Below are positions 23,918 through 32,664 of a stretch of DNA of 64,000 bases, in pieces. The DNA is taken from positions 1,736,001-1,800,000 of the forward strand of contig NC_005125.1 in NCBI RefSeq assembly GCF_000011385.1, written 5' to 3'. Below the pieces are notes generated by a model that saw only the letters and a program-made list of their open reading frames with translations, did not search any database and was not told the origin of the DNA. This DNA is from Gloeobacter violaceus PCC 7421 (lineage in GTDB: Bacteria > Cyanobacteriota > Cyanobacteriia > Gloeobacterales > Gloeobacteraceae). The translations under genes were made by a program, and so were the position numbers. Position 1 is the stretch's first letter. Every line of letters starts with the position of its first letter.

Positions 23918-24196
23918 CTAGAGGGCCGCCGCCATCTCGAGGTCTTTGGAGGTCACTCCGCCTGCGTCGTGGGTGCTCAGCACCAGCCGCACACGGTTGT
24001 AGTGGATATGAATGTCCGGGTGGTGTCCGGCGGTCTCGGCCCGCTCGGCCACTTTGTTCACGAAGGCGATCGCCTGCACAAAATCGTCGAAGCGAAAGAC
24101 CCGCTCGATGGCGGTTGCCCCGTCCGCTTCGCTCAATTGCCAGTCTGCAATCGGCTTGAGGGCCGTCTCGATTTCTTCGGGAGTCATCTTGTTCAT
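23918..24196 (-). CDS. Pterin-4a-carbinolamine dehydratase
   Basis: 92 residues of the PCD/DCoH family, which dehydrates 4a-hydroxytetrahydropterin. The signature ETAGHHPDIHIHYNRVRLVL followed by STHDAGGVTSKD contains the catalytic HHP motif; FRFDDFVQAIAFVNKVA precedes it. In organisms lacking phenylalanine hydroxylase, PCD may serve other pterin or molybdopterin functions. The ATG at 24196 gives MNKMTPEEI, the usual beginning. It lies between rseP and glyS with no operon partner. Confidence 0.9.
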   Translation of the reverse strand: MNKMTPEEIETALKPIADWQLSEADGATAIERVFRFDDFVQAIAFVNKVAERAETAGHHPDIHIHYNRVRLVLSTHDAGGVTSKDLEMAAAL

Positions 24197-24301
24197 TGCC
24201 GCGCGCTCCTTGCCTGGGTTTCATCATAGGCCCGCTTGCCGCACCGGCAAGTGGGCCTGCAAACCCCCTAAGGTACACTGGGAAGGCTTTCGAGAACAGG
24301 C

Positions 24302-26476
24302 ATGGCCACGTTTCTGCTTGAAATCGGCACCGAGGAATTGCCCGCGAGCTTTGTGCCCGGCGCCCTGGCCCAACTGGAGGCGCGGGTGCGTTCCGCTTTG
24401 GCGGAAGCGCAGATCACAGCGGAAACATTGAAGTTATTTGGTACCCCCCGGCGACTGGCGGTGCTCGCCGAGGGGTTGCCCGAGCGCCAGCCCGACCGCG
24501 AAGAAGAACTCAAAGGCCCCCCCGCCCGGGTAGCCTTCGATGCCGGGGGCCGCCCCACTGCGCAGGCGGAAGGTTTCGCGCGCAAAGCCGGCGTGGCGGT
24601 GGGCGAGCTGAGCGTGCGCGCCACCGAGAAGGGTGAAGTCGTCTTCGCCGTGCGCCGCATCGAGGGCCGACCGGTGACCCAGCTGCTCGCCGAGCAGATC
24701 CCCGAGTGGATAACCGGCCTCGAAGGGCCGCGGCTGATGCGGTGGGCCGACGGCGACTTGCGCTTCAGCCGCCCGATTCGCTGGCTGGTGGCCCTGGTGG
24801 ATAGTGAAGTGCTGCCGGTGGAAATGGCCGGGGTGAGCGCGGGGCGCACCAGCCGCGGCCACCGGGTGCTCCATCCCGAACCGATCGAACTGGCCACCGC
24901 CGCCGACTACCCGGCGGCCCTCACAGCGGCCTTTGTGCTCGCCGACCCCGAGGTGCGGCGCGAGCGCATCCGCACCGGCATCGCGGCGGTGGCGGAGCAA
25001 CTGGGGGCGGAGGCGGCGGTACCGGCGGCCCTGCTGGAGGAAGTCAATTTTCTGGTGGAGTGGCCGACGGCGGTGGCGGGGCAGTTCGAGAGCGAATTTT
25101 TGAGCCTGCCCGCTCCGGTGATCAAAACCGAGATGATCACCCACCAGCGCTACTTTCCCCTGCACCAACCGGGCGATCCCGAAGCCTTGATTCCCCGCTT
25201 CATCACCGTGAGCAACGGCGACCCGCGCTACAGCGAACTGATTGCCCGGGGCAACGGCCGGGTGATCCGCGCCCGCCTCGCCGACGGCCGCTTCTTCTTT
25301 GAAGAGGACCGCAAACAGCCTTTGGAGAAGTTCCTCGGTAAACTGCAATCGGTCACCTTTCAGGAGAGCCTCGGTTCGGTGGCCGAGCGCGTCGAGCGCC
25401 TCGAAGCGATCGCCCTCTGGCTGTGCGGGCATCTGGGCCTGGGGGGCGAGCAGACCCGGCTGGTGGCGCGCACCGCCCACCTGTGCAAAGCGGACCTGGC
25501 CACCCAGATGGTCTACGAATTTCCCGAACTGCAGGGACTGGTGGGGCGCGACTACGCCCGCCTCGACGGCGAGGAGCCGCTGGTCTGTGCAGGCATCGCC
25601 GAGCACTACCAGCCGCGCAACGTCGAGGACGACCTGCCTGCGAGCCTGACCGGACAGGTAGTCGGGATCGCCGATCGCCTGGAGACGCTGGTGGGCATCT
25701 TCGGCCTGGGGATGCTCCCGAGCGGCTCCTCCGACCCGTTCGCCCTGCGCCGCGCCGCCCTCACGGTGGTGCGCATCGGCTGGGACACCGACTTTGAGCT
25801 GGATCTCGTGGAAGCCCTCGGCTTCACCGTTGAACTATTCGTCTCCCGACAACTGCTCAAGCAACCCGCCGATACCCTCCTCGAGCAGCTGTGCGACTGG
25901 TTCGCCCAGAGGCTCTACGGCCTGCTCGTCGAGCGCGACGGCCTCGATTACGATCTGGTGCTCGCCGTGCTGGGAGCCGTGGATACCGGCTACACCCGCC
26001 GCGCCCTGGCCAACCTGCGCGCCCTGAAGTTGCGGCTCGACACGCTGGTGGCCGCCCGCAAAAGCGGGCTGCTTGCGCAGATTTACGAGACTGCCGTGCG
26101 CGTCGCCCGCCTGGCGGGTAAGGCCGGGATTGGCGATCTCACCCTCGAACACTTCGATGCGCAGCTGGTGGCCGACCCGGCAGAAGCAGCGCTGCGCGAG
26201 GCGGTCCAAAAGTTTGCCGCCACCGCCGAGGCCGCCGAGGCCCAAGAGGATTATCCCGCCCTGCTGGGTGCCCTCGGTGAACTCGCCCCCCAGGTCAGCT
26301 GCTTTTTTGATGCCGTGATGGTGATGGTGCCCGACGAAACCTTGCGCACCAACCGCCTGCGGCTGCTCGCGGTCATCGACAACAACGCTCGCCGCTGCTT
26401 TGATGTCACCCAGGTCGTCATGGCCGGCGGCCAGAGCGATAATGATCCCATTCACCCCAAGGTGCGCCATGGCTGA
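24302..26476 (+). CDS. glyS: Glycyl-tRNA synthetase beta subunit
   Basis: A 724-residue GlyRS beta chain, acting in an alpha2beta2 enzyme that charges tRNA-Gly. The N-terminus FLLEIGTEELPASFVPGALA is diagnostic. Other blocks are GPPARVAFDAGGRPTAQAEG, MRWADGDLRFSRPIRWLVAL, PAPVIKTEMITHQRYFPL and the HD-like region with LVGRDYARLDGE. The C-terminal anticodon-binding part ends near VMVMVPDETLRTNRLRLLAV. The alpha subunit glyQ is not in the window. It overlaps the ferredoxin gene by 8 nt. Confidence 0.95.
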   Translation: MATFLLEIGTEELPASFVPGALAQLEARVRSALAEAQITAETLKLFGTPRRLAVLAEGLPERQPDREEELKGPPARVAFDAGGRPTAQAEGFARKAGVAVGELSVRATEKGEVVFAVRRIEGRPVTQLLAEQIPEWITGLEGPRLMRWADGDLRFSRPIRWLVALVDSEVLPVEMAGVSAGRTSRGHRVLHPEPIELATAADYPAALTAAFVLADPEVRRERIRTGIAAVAEQLGAEAAVPAALLEEVNFLVEWPTAVAGQFESEFLSLPAPVIKTEMITHQRYFPLHQPGDPEALIPRFITVSNGDPRYSELIARGNGRVIRARLADGRFFFEEDRKQPLEKFLGKLQSVTFQESLGSVAERVERLEAIALWLCGHLGLGGEQTRLVARTAHLCKADLATQMVYEFPELQGLVGRDYARLDGEEPLVCAGIAEHYQPRNVEDDLPASLTGQVVGIADRLETLVGIFGLGMLPSGSSDPFALRRAALTVVRIGWDTDFELDLVEALGFTVELFVSRQLLKQPADTLLEQLCDWFAQRLYGLLVERDGLDYDLVLAVLGAVDTGYTRRALANLRALKLRLDTLVAARKSGLLAQIYETAVRVARLAGKAGIGDLTLEHFDAQLVADPAEAALREAVQKFAATAEAAEAQEDYPALLGALGELAPQVSCFFDAVMVMVPDETLRTNRLRLLAVIDNNARRCFDVTQVVMAGGQSDNDPIHPKVRHG

Positions 26477-26717
26477 GCAATCCCCGATCCGGGTGCACTT
26501 TCTGCCCGATAACCTGAGTGTGACCGCCCAGAGCGGCGAACTGTTGCTCGAATGTGCCGAGCGCGCCGGCGTGCGCATTCCGACCGGTTGCCTGATGGGA
26601 TCGTGCCATGCTTGCGAAGTCGAAATCGACGGCCAGGGTCCAGTGTGCTCCTGCATCACCCCCGTGCGGGGCAGCGGCGAAATCACTGTACAACTCTATA
26701 GCGATCCGCTCTGGTAA
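26469..26717 (+). CDS. [2Fe-2S] ferredoxin
   Basis: An 82-residue plant-type ferredoxin. The cluster ligands are C-x4-C-x2-C in GCLMGSCHACEVE, with the fourth Cys in VCSC near the end. The N-terminus is IRVHFLPDNLSVTAQSGELL. It is shorter than photosynthetic PetF (about 97 residues) and resembles Fdx-type electron carriers. Its ATG lies inside the end of glyS (ATGGCTGA), so translation is likely coupled. The redox partner is unknown. Confidence 0.85.
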   Translation: MAEQSPIRVHFLPDNLSVTAQSGELLLECAERAGVRIPTGCLMGSCHACEVEIDGQGPVCSCITPVRGSGEITVQLYSDPLW

Positions 26718-26881
26718 ATTCGATCTGGGCGCACCCGCACCGGGTACGACTTTGAGAAAAGGCCAGGCGGCCACGACCGTTTTTTCGCAAAATAGTAGCG
26801 ATTTATACCAGAGCTGAAGGACTTTCCTCTATCCTAAAGAGCAGGCTGGACCGCCGACCTGTTCCCTAATTGTGAGGATGC

Positions 26882-27292
26882 ATGGCTCGCAAGCGCAACC
26901 GCTCGTTGAACCGCGTTGAAATCGATTGCCCTTCCTGTGGAGAGCGCCTCTGGCGCGGCTGTGGTCAGAAGCATCACCTCTTTTCGAGCAGCGCCGAGCA
27001 GACCCGCGAACTGACGGGCATCACCCGCAAGAAGGCCGTGCTGTTGCACACCGACATCACCACCTGGGTCGACCGCAGCCGCTGGATCGAAGCGTTTTTC
27101 TGCCCCGATCACGGGCAGGTGTGGATCATCTGCACCCGCGGCGACGACGGGCAGGTCACCGGCGAGGTGGCGCCGAGCCGGTTGTGGTTGCAGACGACCG
27201 GTACGATCGACCCAAGCAAGCCCAATCCGTCGGTGAGCGAGTTTACCTACCGCATGAGCCGTCGAAGCACCGTGCAGACCCACCGCGAATAG
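26882..27292 (+). CDS. Conserved hypothetical protein with a Cys-rich zinc-ribbon-like start
   Basis: 136 residues, basic. CPSCGERLWRGCG near residue 16 and a downstream FFCPDHG give a possible Cys-x2-Cys / Cys-His zinc site. It continues with SAEQTRELTGITRKKAVLL, TTWVDRSRWIEAFFCP and SRLWLQTTGTIDP. I recall similar proteins in many cyanobacteria without assigned function. The start ATG follows a GTGAGG stretch that may serve as ribosome site. A nucleic-acid-binding role is possible but not shown. Confidence 0.65.
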   Translation: MARKRNRSLNRVEIDCPSCGERLWRGCGQKHHLFSSSAEQTRELTGITRKKAVLLHTDITTWVDRSRWIEAFFCPDHGQVWIICTRGDDGQVTGEVAPSRLWLQTTGTIDPSKPNPSVSEFTYRMSRRSTVQTHRE

Positions 27293-27354
27293 CTTGCTCC
27301 CGGCGATAAGCAGGCCAACAATGGGAAGAAAGCGTATCCCACCTTGCCCGCGCC

Positions 27355-28863
27355 ATGGACTTTGCCGCCGAACTGGACTTGCTGATTCGCGCCCGCTACC
27401 CGCTGCTGTATATTGTCTCGACCGAAGAAGAGCGCGCCGAGCAGGCGATTGCCCGGGCGAGCGGCCGGACCGTCTACTGCTGGGACTTTGTGGAAGGCTA
27501 CCAGCACGAGGGCGTCGATGCCGGTTTTGCCCGTTCCAATCCGCTGGCGGCCCTCGAATTTGTCGAGAAAGTGCGGCCCGATGCCCAGGCGGTCTTCGTG
27601 CTGCGCGATTTTCACCGCTTTCTCGAAGACATCGCCATCGGCCGCAAATTGCGCAATCTGGCCCGCCGCCTGCGCGCCCAGCCCAAGACGGTGATCTTCT
27701 TGGCGCCGCGCCTTGTGGTTCCGGCGGATCTGGCCGAGGAGGTGACGGTGCTCGAATTTCCGCTGCCCACCGGCAAAGAAATCGACCGCGAAATCGAGCT
27801 GCTGCTGGGTAGCCGGGCGCCCGTCCAGGGGTTTCAGCGCGAGGAGCTGGTCAAGGCCTGTCAGGGGCTCTCCCTCAACCGGGTGCGCCAGGTGGTGGGC
27901 AAAGCGATTGCCCGCTCGGGTTCGCTCGACAGTTCGGACCTCGAACTGATTCTCGAAGAGAAAAAACAAAAAATTCGCCAGACCCAGATTCTGGAGTTCT
28001 ACCCGGCCACCGAGTCGATCACCGACATCGGCGGCCTCGACCAGCTCAAAGAATGGCTGATGCGGCGCGGGGCGGCCTTCAGCGATCAGGCCCGCCGCTA
28101 CGGGCTGCCGCACCCGCGCGGATTGCTGTTGGTCGGGGTGCAGGGCACCGGCAAATCGCTCACCGCCCGGGCGATCGCCCACCACTGGCATCTGCCCCTG
28201 CTCAGGCTCGATGTCGGGCGCCTTTTTGCGGGCCTGGTGGGCGAGTCGGAGGCGCGCACCCGCCAGATGATCCAGCTGGCCGAGGCCCTCGCCCCGTGTG
28301 TGCTCTTTGCCGATGAAATCGACAAAACCTTCGGCAATCCCACCGGCGGCGATGCCGGGACGGCCAGCCGCGTGTTTGCGACGTTTCTCACCTGGATGGC
28401 CGAGAAGACCTCGCCGGTCTTTGTGGTGGCCACCGCCAACGACGTGCATCGCCTGCCGCCGGAACTGCTGCGCAAGGGCCGCTTCGACGAGGTGTTCTTC
28501 GTCAATCTGCCTTCGCAGGCCGAGCGCCAGGAAATCTTTCAGGTGCACCTGGGCAAGCTGCGGCCCCACAATCTGCGCGCCTACGACATCGACCGCCTCG
28601 CCTACGAGACGCCGGATTTTAGTGGGGCTGAAATCGAGCAGATCATCGTCGAAGCAATGCACACGGGTTTTTCGCAAAGCCGCGACTTTACCACCGACGA
28701 TATCCTGCAGGCGATCACCCAGATCGTGCCCCTGGCGCGCACCGCCCAGGAGCAGATCGAAGCGCTCCAGCAGTGGGCCGCCGCCGGTAAGGCGCGCATG
28801 GCTTCCCGCCAACCGGGGATTCTCAATTCACTGCAGCGTCGGTTAGAGTCATCTGAGGAGTAG
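27355..28863 (+). CDS. Ycf46-type AAA ATPase
   Basis: A 502-residue AAA protein matching Ycf46, conserved in cyanobacteria and some plastids. Residues 1-230 form a degenerate first AAA-like half ([27 protein letters not shown]). The active module has Walker A GVQGTGKS near residue 260, Walker [11 protein letters not shown], sensor 1 [16 protein letters not shown], and the arginine finger in [10 protein letters not shown]. The function in cyanobacteria is linked to inorganic carbon use and stress in published work; the exact substrate is unknown. The TPR gene follows after 11 nt. Confidence 0.85.
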   Translation: MDFAAELDLLIRARYPLLYIVSTEEERAEQAIARASGRTVYCWDFVEGYQHEGVDAGFARSNPLAALEFVEKVRPDAQAVFVLRDFHRFLEDIAIGRKLRNLARRLRAQPKTVIFLAPRLVVPADLAEEVTVLEFPLPTGKEIDREIELLLGSRAPVQGFQREELVKACQGLSLNRVRQVVGKAIARSGSLDSSDLELILEEKKQKIRQTQILEFYPATESITDIGGLDQLKEWLMRRGAAFSDQARRYGLPHPRGLLLVGVQGTGKSLTARAIAHHWHLPLLRLDVGRLFAGLVGESEARTRQMIQLAEALAPCVLFADEIDKTFGNPTGGDAGTASRVFATFLTWMAEKTSPVFVVATANDVHRLPPELLRKGRFDEVFFVNLPSQAERQEIFQVHLGKLRPHNLRAYDIDRLAYETPDFSGAEIEQIIVEAMHTGFSQSRDFTTDDILQAITQIVPLARTAQEQIEALQQWAAAGKARMASRQPGILNSLQRRLESSEE

Positions 28864-28874
28864 TTACACTACCC

Positions 28875-29678
28875 ATGGGGCTCAAAGCGCTCATCGACGC
28901 CGAATACCACCTCGATCGCGCCTACGCCCGGGTGCGCCGGGGCGACTGGCGCGCGGCGGCGGCCGAGTACGAGTCCGCCCACCGCTGTGACCCCGAGAGT
29001 ATCGAAGCCCTGGTCAACCTGGGGATCGCCTGTTTGCACCTGGATGAACCGGAACGGGCCGCTGCCTATTTTAGCGAGGCATTGAGTCTCGAACCGACCC
29101 ACCCGCTGGCCCTCTACAACCGCAGCCTGGCGCGGGTGCGCAGCGGCGATCGCGAGGGAGCGCTCGCCGATCTGGATGGAGCCATCGCCGCCAGAGCCGA
29201 TTTTGCTGCCGCCTACGGCAATCGCGGGGCGCTGCACGCCGGGGCGGGTCGCCTTGAGGCGGCGCTCGCCGATTACGATCGGGCCATTCGCCTCTCTCCA
29301 AAGCGCGCCGAATTCTGGAGCAACCGCGCCGCCGCACACTCGGCCTGCGCTCGCCCGCAGCAGGCCATTGCCGATGCCAGTTTTGCCGTGCGCTGCGATC
29401 CGCGCTTTGCCCCGGCCCGTTACAACCGCGGCGAAGCGCGCTCGGCTCTGGGCGACCCGGCCGGGGCCGCCGCCGATTTTACCGCCGCTATCGCCCTCGA
29501 CTCCGCCTACGCAAGCGCTTACCTGGGTCGGGCGCGTTGCCGCCTGGCGATGGGCGAAGCGGCGGGCCGCTCCGACGCGGTGACGGCGGCGAAGCTGTTT
29601 GCCGCGCTCGGTGAGGAGGCGTTTGCCCAGGTGGCCCTGGCCCTTATCGAAGAACTGCCGCCCGCTTCGATGGCCTAG
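28875..29678 (+). CDS. Tetratricopeptide repeat protein
   Basis: 267 residues built of about seven TPR units of 34 residues, with tell-tale Ala/Gly/Tyr spacing: GDWRAAAAEYESAHRCDPES, LNLGIACLHLDEPERAAAYF-like VNLGIACLHLDEPERAAAYF, AAYGNRGALHAGAGRLEAAL, FWSNRAAAHSACARPQQAIA, RYNRGEARSALGDPAGAAAD. No signal peptide or membrane segment, so a cytoplasmic scaffold. It starts 11 nt after the Ycf46-type gene, so the two are probably cotranscribed. Its TAG overlaps the stop of the convergent methyltransferase in CTAG. Confidence 0.82.
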   Translation: MGLKALIDAEYHLDRAYARVRRGDWRAAAAEYESAHRCDPESIEALVNLGIACLHLDEPERAAAYFSEALSLEPTHPLALYNRSLARVRSGDREGALADLDGAIAARADFAAAYGNRGALHAGAGRLEAALADYDRAIRLSPKRAEFWSNRAAAHSACARPQQAIADASFAVRCDPRFAPARYNRGEARSALGDPAGAAADFTAAIALDSAYASAYLGRARCRLAMGEAAGRSDAVTAAKLFAALGEEAFAQVALALIEELPPASMA

Positions 29679-30295
29679 CGCAAGTTTTCCGGGACTTTCT
29701 CGGGGATCACCCAGTAGTAGACGGTCGAATCTTTGACCTTGAGCACACGGTCGGGTTTCCAGGAGCCCATGTCGAAGGCGTGGGAGACGACGCGGGTGCC
29801 GGGCTTGAGCTGACTAAAAAGCCGCGGACGGAGCTTGACGTTGAGATCCGGCAGCAAATAGAGCGTTACGACGGTCGCTTCGCTGAGGTCGGTCTCGAAG
29901 AGATCTTGTTCGAGAAAACGCACCTGGTTGGTGACCCCGGCTTTACGGGCGTTCTCATTGGCTTCGACGATGCGCGCCGGGTTGATGTCGATGCCGATGC
30001 CGCGCGCGCCGTACTGCTTGGCGGCGGTGACCACGATGCGCCCGTCGCCGCTGCCGAGGTCGTAGATCACATCGTCCTTGCCGACTTTGGCGACTGTGAG
30101 CATCTGGTCGACCACCTCCTGGGGGGTGGGCACGTAGACCACGTCGGGATCGCGCTTGGGGGATTTGACTTCGGTCTTGACCTGGGTGCCGGCCTCGGGG
30201 GCGGCAGTCTGGGCCAGCGAAACGGTGCTCGCGGTGCCTAGGGCGGCGAGGGCCGCCACGGCACCCAGCAGGGCGACTTTGGATCGAAGCTGCAT
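29675..30295 (-). CDS. SAM-dependent methyltransferase with a signal peptide
   Basis: 206 residues. The first ~29 form a signal peptide (KVALLGAVAALAALG, cleavage after STVSLA). The rest is a class I methyltransferase with motif I VIYDLGSGDGRIVVTAAKQY, acidic residue in GIGIDINPARIVEAN, and LYLLPDLNVKLRPRLFSQL. VVYVPTPQEVVDQMLTVAKV before motif I is typical of this group. Export would place it where SAM is not usually found, so either the leader is a membrane anchor or the protein uses SAM in the periplasm in a way not understood. ATG 30295 has GGAGG upstream. It follows the permease gene closely. Confidence 0.78.
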   Translation of the reverse strand: MQLRSKVALLGAVAALAALGTASTVSLAQTAAPEAGTQVKTEVKSPKRDPDVVYVPTPQEVVDQMLTVAKVGKDDVIYDLGSGDGRIVVTAAKQYGARGIGIDINPARIVEANENARKAGVTNQVRFLEQDLFETDLSEATVVTLYLLPDLNVKLRPRLFSQLKPGTRVVSHAFDMGSWKPDRVLKVKDSTVYYWVIPEKVPENLR

Positions 30296-30315
30296 CGATC
30301 GGTTTCCTCCACTCA

Positions 30316-31647
30316 TCAAGAATCGGTACGCGTGCGCCGGGCTATCCACAGCAGCGGCAGGCCCACCAACAGCACCGCCACCCCCACCAGGGCGCCGGTG
30401 CCTGTGTAGGCGAGGCTCGCCTGGAGCATATAGCCGCAGATAAGACAAAACAACAGCGGTGTGAGCGGATAGAGGGGCACCCGGAAGGGCCGCTCTATCT
30501 GCGGGTCGCGCGAGCGCAACACCAAAAGCGCCGCGCCCGTGAGCAGGAAAAACAGCCAGAACACCGGAGCGGTGTATTCGACCATCGTCTTGAAGCCGCC
30601 CCGGGTGGCGGTGCCGAGCACCACCAGCCCGAGGGCAATCACCCCCTGCACCGCCAGGGCGTTGGCGGGCGTCTCGGTGCCTGTCCGCCAGCGGCCCAAA
30701 AAGCGGAACAGTGTAAAGTCCTGCCCGAGGGCGTAGTTGGTGCGCCCCCCCGTGATGATCGAGGCGTTGGCGGAGCTGAGGGCGCAGACGACGATGAGGG
30801 CGCTGATAAACGCCGCCCCCGGCGCCCCCGCCACCCGCCGCATCAAATCGGCGGCCACCGCCTGAGATCCGGCCATTCCCGCCGTTCCCAAAGCATGGAT
30901 AAAGGCGACATTGGCCAGCAGGTAGAGTGCTGTGATGATCCCGATGCTCACAAGCAGGGCGCGCACCATGTTGCGCTTTACCGAGCGCAGTTCCGCCGAG
31001 ATATAGGCCGCTTCGTTCCAGCCGCCGTAGGTGAGCAGTACGAAGACCATCGCGAGGCCGAAATTTGTGGAAGCGGGGGCGGGGGCCGCCAGCGGCTGGG
31101 CCGGGGCCGGGGCGAGCAGCCCCCCGACGATAACGGCGGCGAGGCCCAGCACGGTGGCGACGGCAAGCAGGTTCTGGGTCCGGGCGCCCTGGCGGATGCC
31201 GGCAATGTTGAGGGCGGTGAACAGGGCAATAACCAGGGCGGCGTAAATCGACGGAGAGTACTCTCCCAGGCGCCACAGCTGCGAAGCGTAATCGCCGCTC
31301 ACAAAGGCCAGCAGCGCAATCGAACCGGTCTGCACGACCGCGAGCCGCGCCCAGGCGTACAAAAAGGCCAGATCCCGGCCGAAGGCGCGCAGCAAGTAGT
31401 AATAATTGCCGCCCGCGTGGGGATAGGCCGTGGTCAATTCGGCGTAGCACAGCGCCCCAATCAGCGAAATGCCGCCCCCCAACAGCCAGGCCAGCAGCGT
31501 CCAGAGGGGCCCGCCGGTGTTGGCGGCCACCAGCGCGGGGGTCTCAAAGATGCCGGCCCCGACGACGATGCCCACGATGAGCGCCACCGCGTCGGTCAGT
31601 CCCAGCGTTGGCCTCGGGGAGCCGACCCGATCCGCTACTGCCTTCAT
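30316..31647 (-). CDS. APC-family amino acid permease
   Basis: 443 residues with about 12 membrane helices. The APC signature appears in LTDAVALIVGIVVGAGIFET with the GxG-type first helix, GALCYAELTTAYPHAGGNYY in helix 2-3, and YGGWNEAAYISAEL around helix 6. The C-terminal helices include LIVVCALSSANASIITGGRT. Substrate is probably an amino acid. ATG 31647 (MKAVADRVGSP) is used although the frame is open upstream. The exported methyltransferase gene starts 20 nt downstream with its own ribosome site. Confidence 0.82.
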   Translation of the reverse strand: MKAVADRVGSPRPTLGLTDAVALIVGIVVGAGIFETPALVAANTGGPLWTLLAWLLGGGISLIGALCYAELTTAYPHAGGNYYYLLRAFGRDLAFLYAWARLAVVQTGSIALLAFVSGDYASQLWRLGEYSPSIYAALVIALFTALNIAGIRQGARTQNLLAVATVLGLAAVIVGGLLAPAPAQPLAAPAPASTNFGLAMVFVLLTYGGWNEAAYISAELRSVKRNMVRALLVSIGIITALYLLANVAFIHALGTAGMAGSQAVAADLMRRVAGAPGAAFISALIVVCALSSANASIITGGRTNYALGQDFTLFRFLGRWRTGTETPANALAVQGVIALGLVVLGTATRGGFKTMVEYTAPVFWLFFLLTGAALLVLRSRDPQIERPFRVPLYPLTPLLFCLICGYMLQASLAYTGTGALVGVAVLLVGLPLLWIARRTRTDS

Positions 31648-31888
31648 CGTCCGTCCCCCATGCGCTGTTGCTTTTGTGACCCTACGCCCCAGGCAGACCC
31701 GCCCGACCGGCATCCTGTTCCCGGAACACCCGCCTGTCGGAAGCGGCAACCTCCCCGCCAACCGTATCGCGGCGGTTGGAGCGGCCAATCGACCTTTCGG
31801 TAGAGCCTCCCCTCTGTCGGGGAGCTCGCCTGGCAAAGCGGTCGGGCAACTGCCGGTAGGATGGAGGGGTGTCCAGGCACTGTGCGCG

Positions 31889-32659
31889 ATGACCTTCGAA
31901 CCCCAGCGCTCCAAACTCGAACTGGCCGGTCTGCCCATCGGCAGCAGCGCATTGACCCGGGCGGTTCTGCAGGAAGTTTTCCAGATCCTCAAGCCCGTCG
32001 GTCTTGACGGCAGCTGGACGCAGCTCGAAGGCAACAAAGACATGCGCATCACCGAGCAGAAGCGCCGCTTGGCCCTCGAGAACACCCAGGAAGAAGTGAC
32101 TGTTTGGGTGGACGCCTCGGTGCTCGACCGGGGCTTGCAGCGCTGGATCGCCCTGGATTTTCAGCAACCGAACCTGGAGGAGGTGCCGACGGCGGAAGCG
32201 GGCGACTGGCGGGTTTTCCTGCGCGGCGAGAGCGGCTCGATCGTGCTGGGCGACGGCGAAGCGACGGTGAGCCTGGGGGTGGTGCTGTTGCTCAAGTACG
32301 CCACGGCCATCGGCGAACTGGTCTCCTCGACGATTGCCGCCCAGGTGGAGGTGCGCGGCACGGCGATTCCCGACATCAACGCCGACCGGGTGCTCATCCA
32401 ACTCAACGCCGCCCGGGTGCGCTGGGAAGACCGGGTGATCGAGCCGCGCCTCACGGGTGTCATCCTGCGCGCCGTGCTGGCGCGCATCCCATTTTTTCCG
32501 AGCTTGCCGGTGATGACCAGTTTTTTGATGCCCTGGTTCGACTTTCGCCGCCAGGTCGCCCAGTTCGTGCTCAGCTCTGTGGAGATCGTGCCGGGCAAAC
32601 TCAAGCTGGGTATGAAATTTTTCGAAAGCGATCTGGTGCGTCGGCCGGAACCGGGCTGA
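31889..32659 (+). CDS. Conserved hypothetical protein
   Basis: 256 residues, no signal peptide, no enzyme motif. It begins FEPQRSKLELAGLPIGSSAL and contains MRITEQKRRLALENTQEEVT, VTVWVDASVLDRGLQRWIAL and ADRVLIQLNAARVRWEDRVI; a short hydrophobic part lies near SLPVMTSFLMPWF. The alternation of beta strands suggests a single beta-rich domain. Function unknown. The 241-nt gap upstream to the permease holds no recognisable RNA or operator. It converges on the GAF protein gene with 5 nt between stop codons. Confidence 0.6.
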   Translation: MTFEPQRSKLELAGLPIGSSALTRAVLQEVFQILKPVGLDGSWTQLEGNKDMRITEQKRRLALENTQEEVTVWVDASVLDRGLQRWIALDFQQPNLEEVPTAEAGDWRVFLRGESGSIVLGDGEATVSLGVVLLLKYATAIGELVSSTIAAQVEVRGTAIPDINADRVLIQLNAARVRWEDRVIEPRLTGVILRAVLARIPFFPSLPVMTSFLMPWFDFRRQVAQFVLSSVEIVPGKLKLGMKFFESDLVRRPEPG

Positions 32660-32664
32660 TCCTG

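Noticed and set aside
27247-28812. 521-codon minus-strand ORF
   Set aside because: It is antisense to the Ycf46-type gene and has no recognisable domain.
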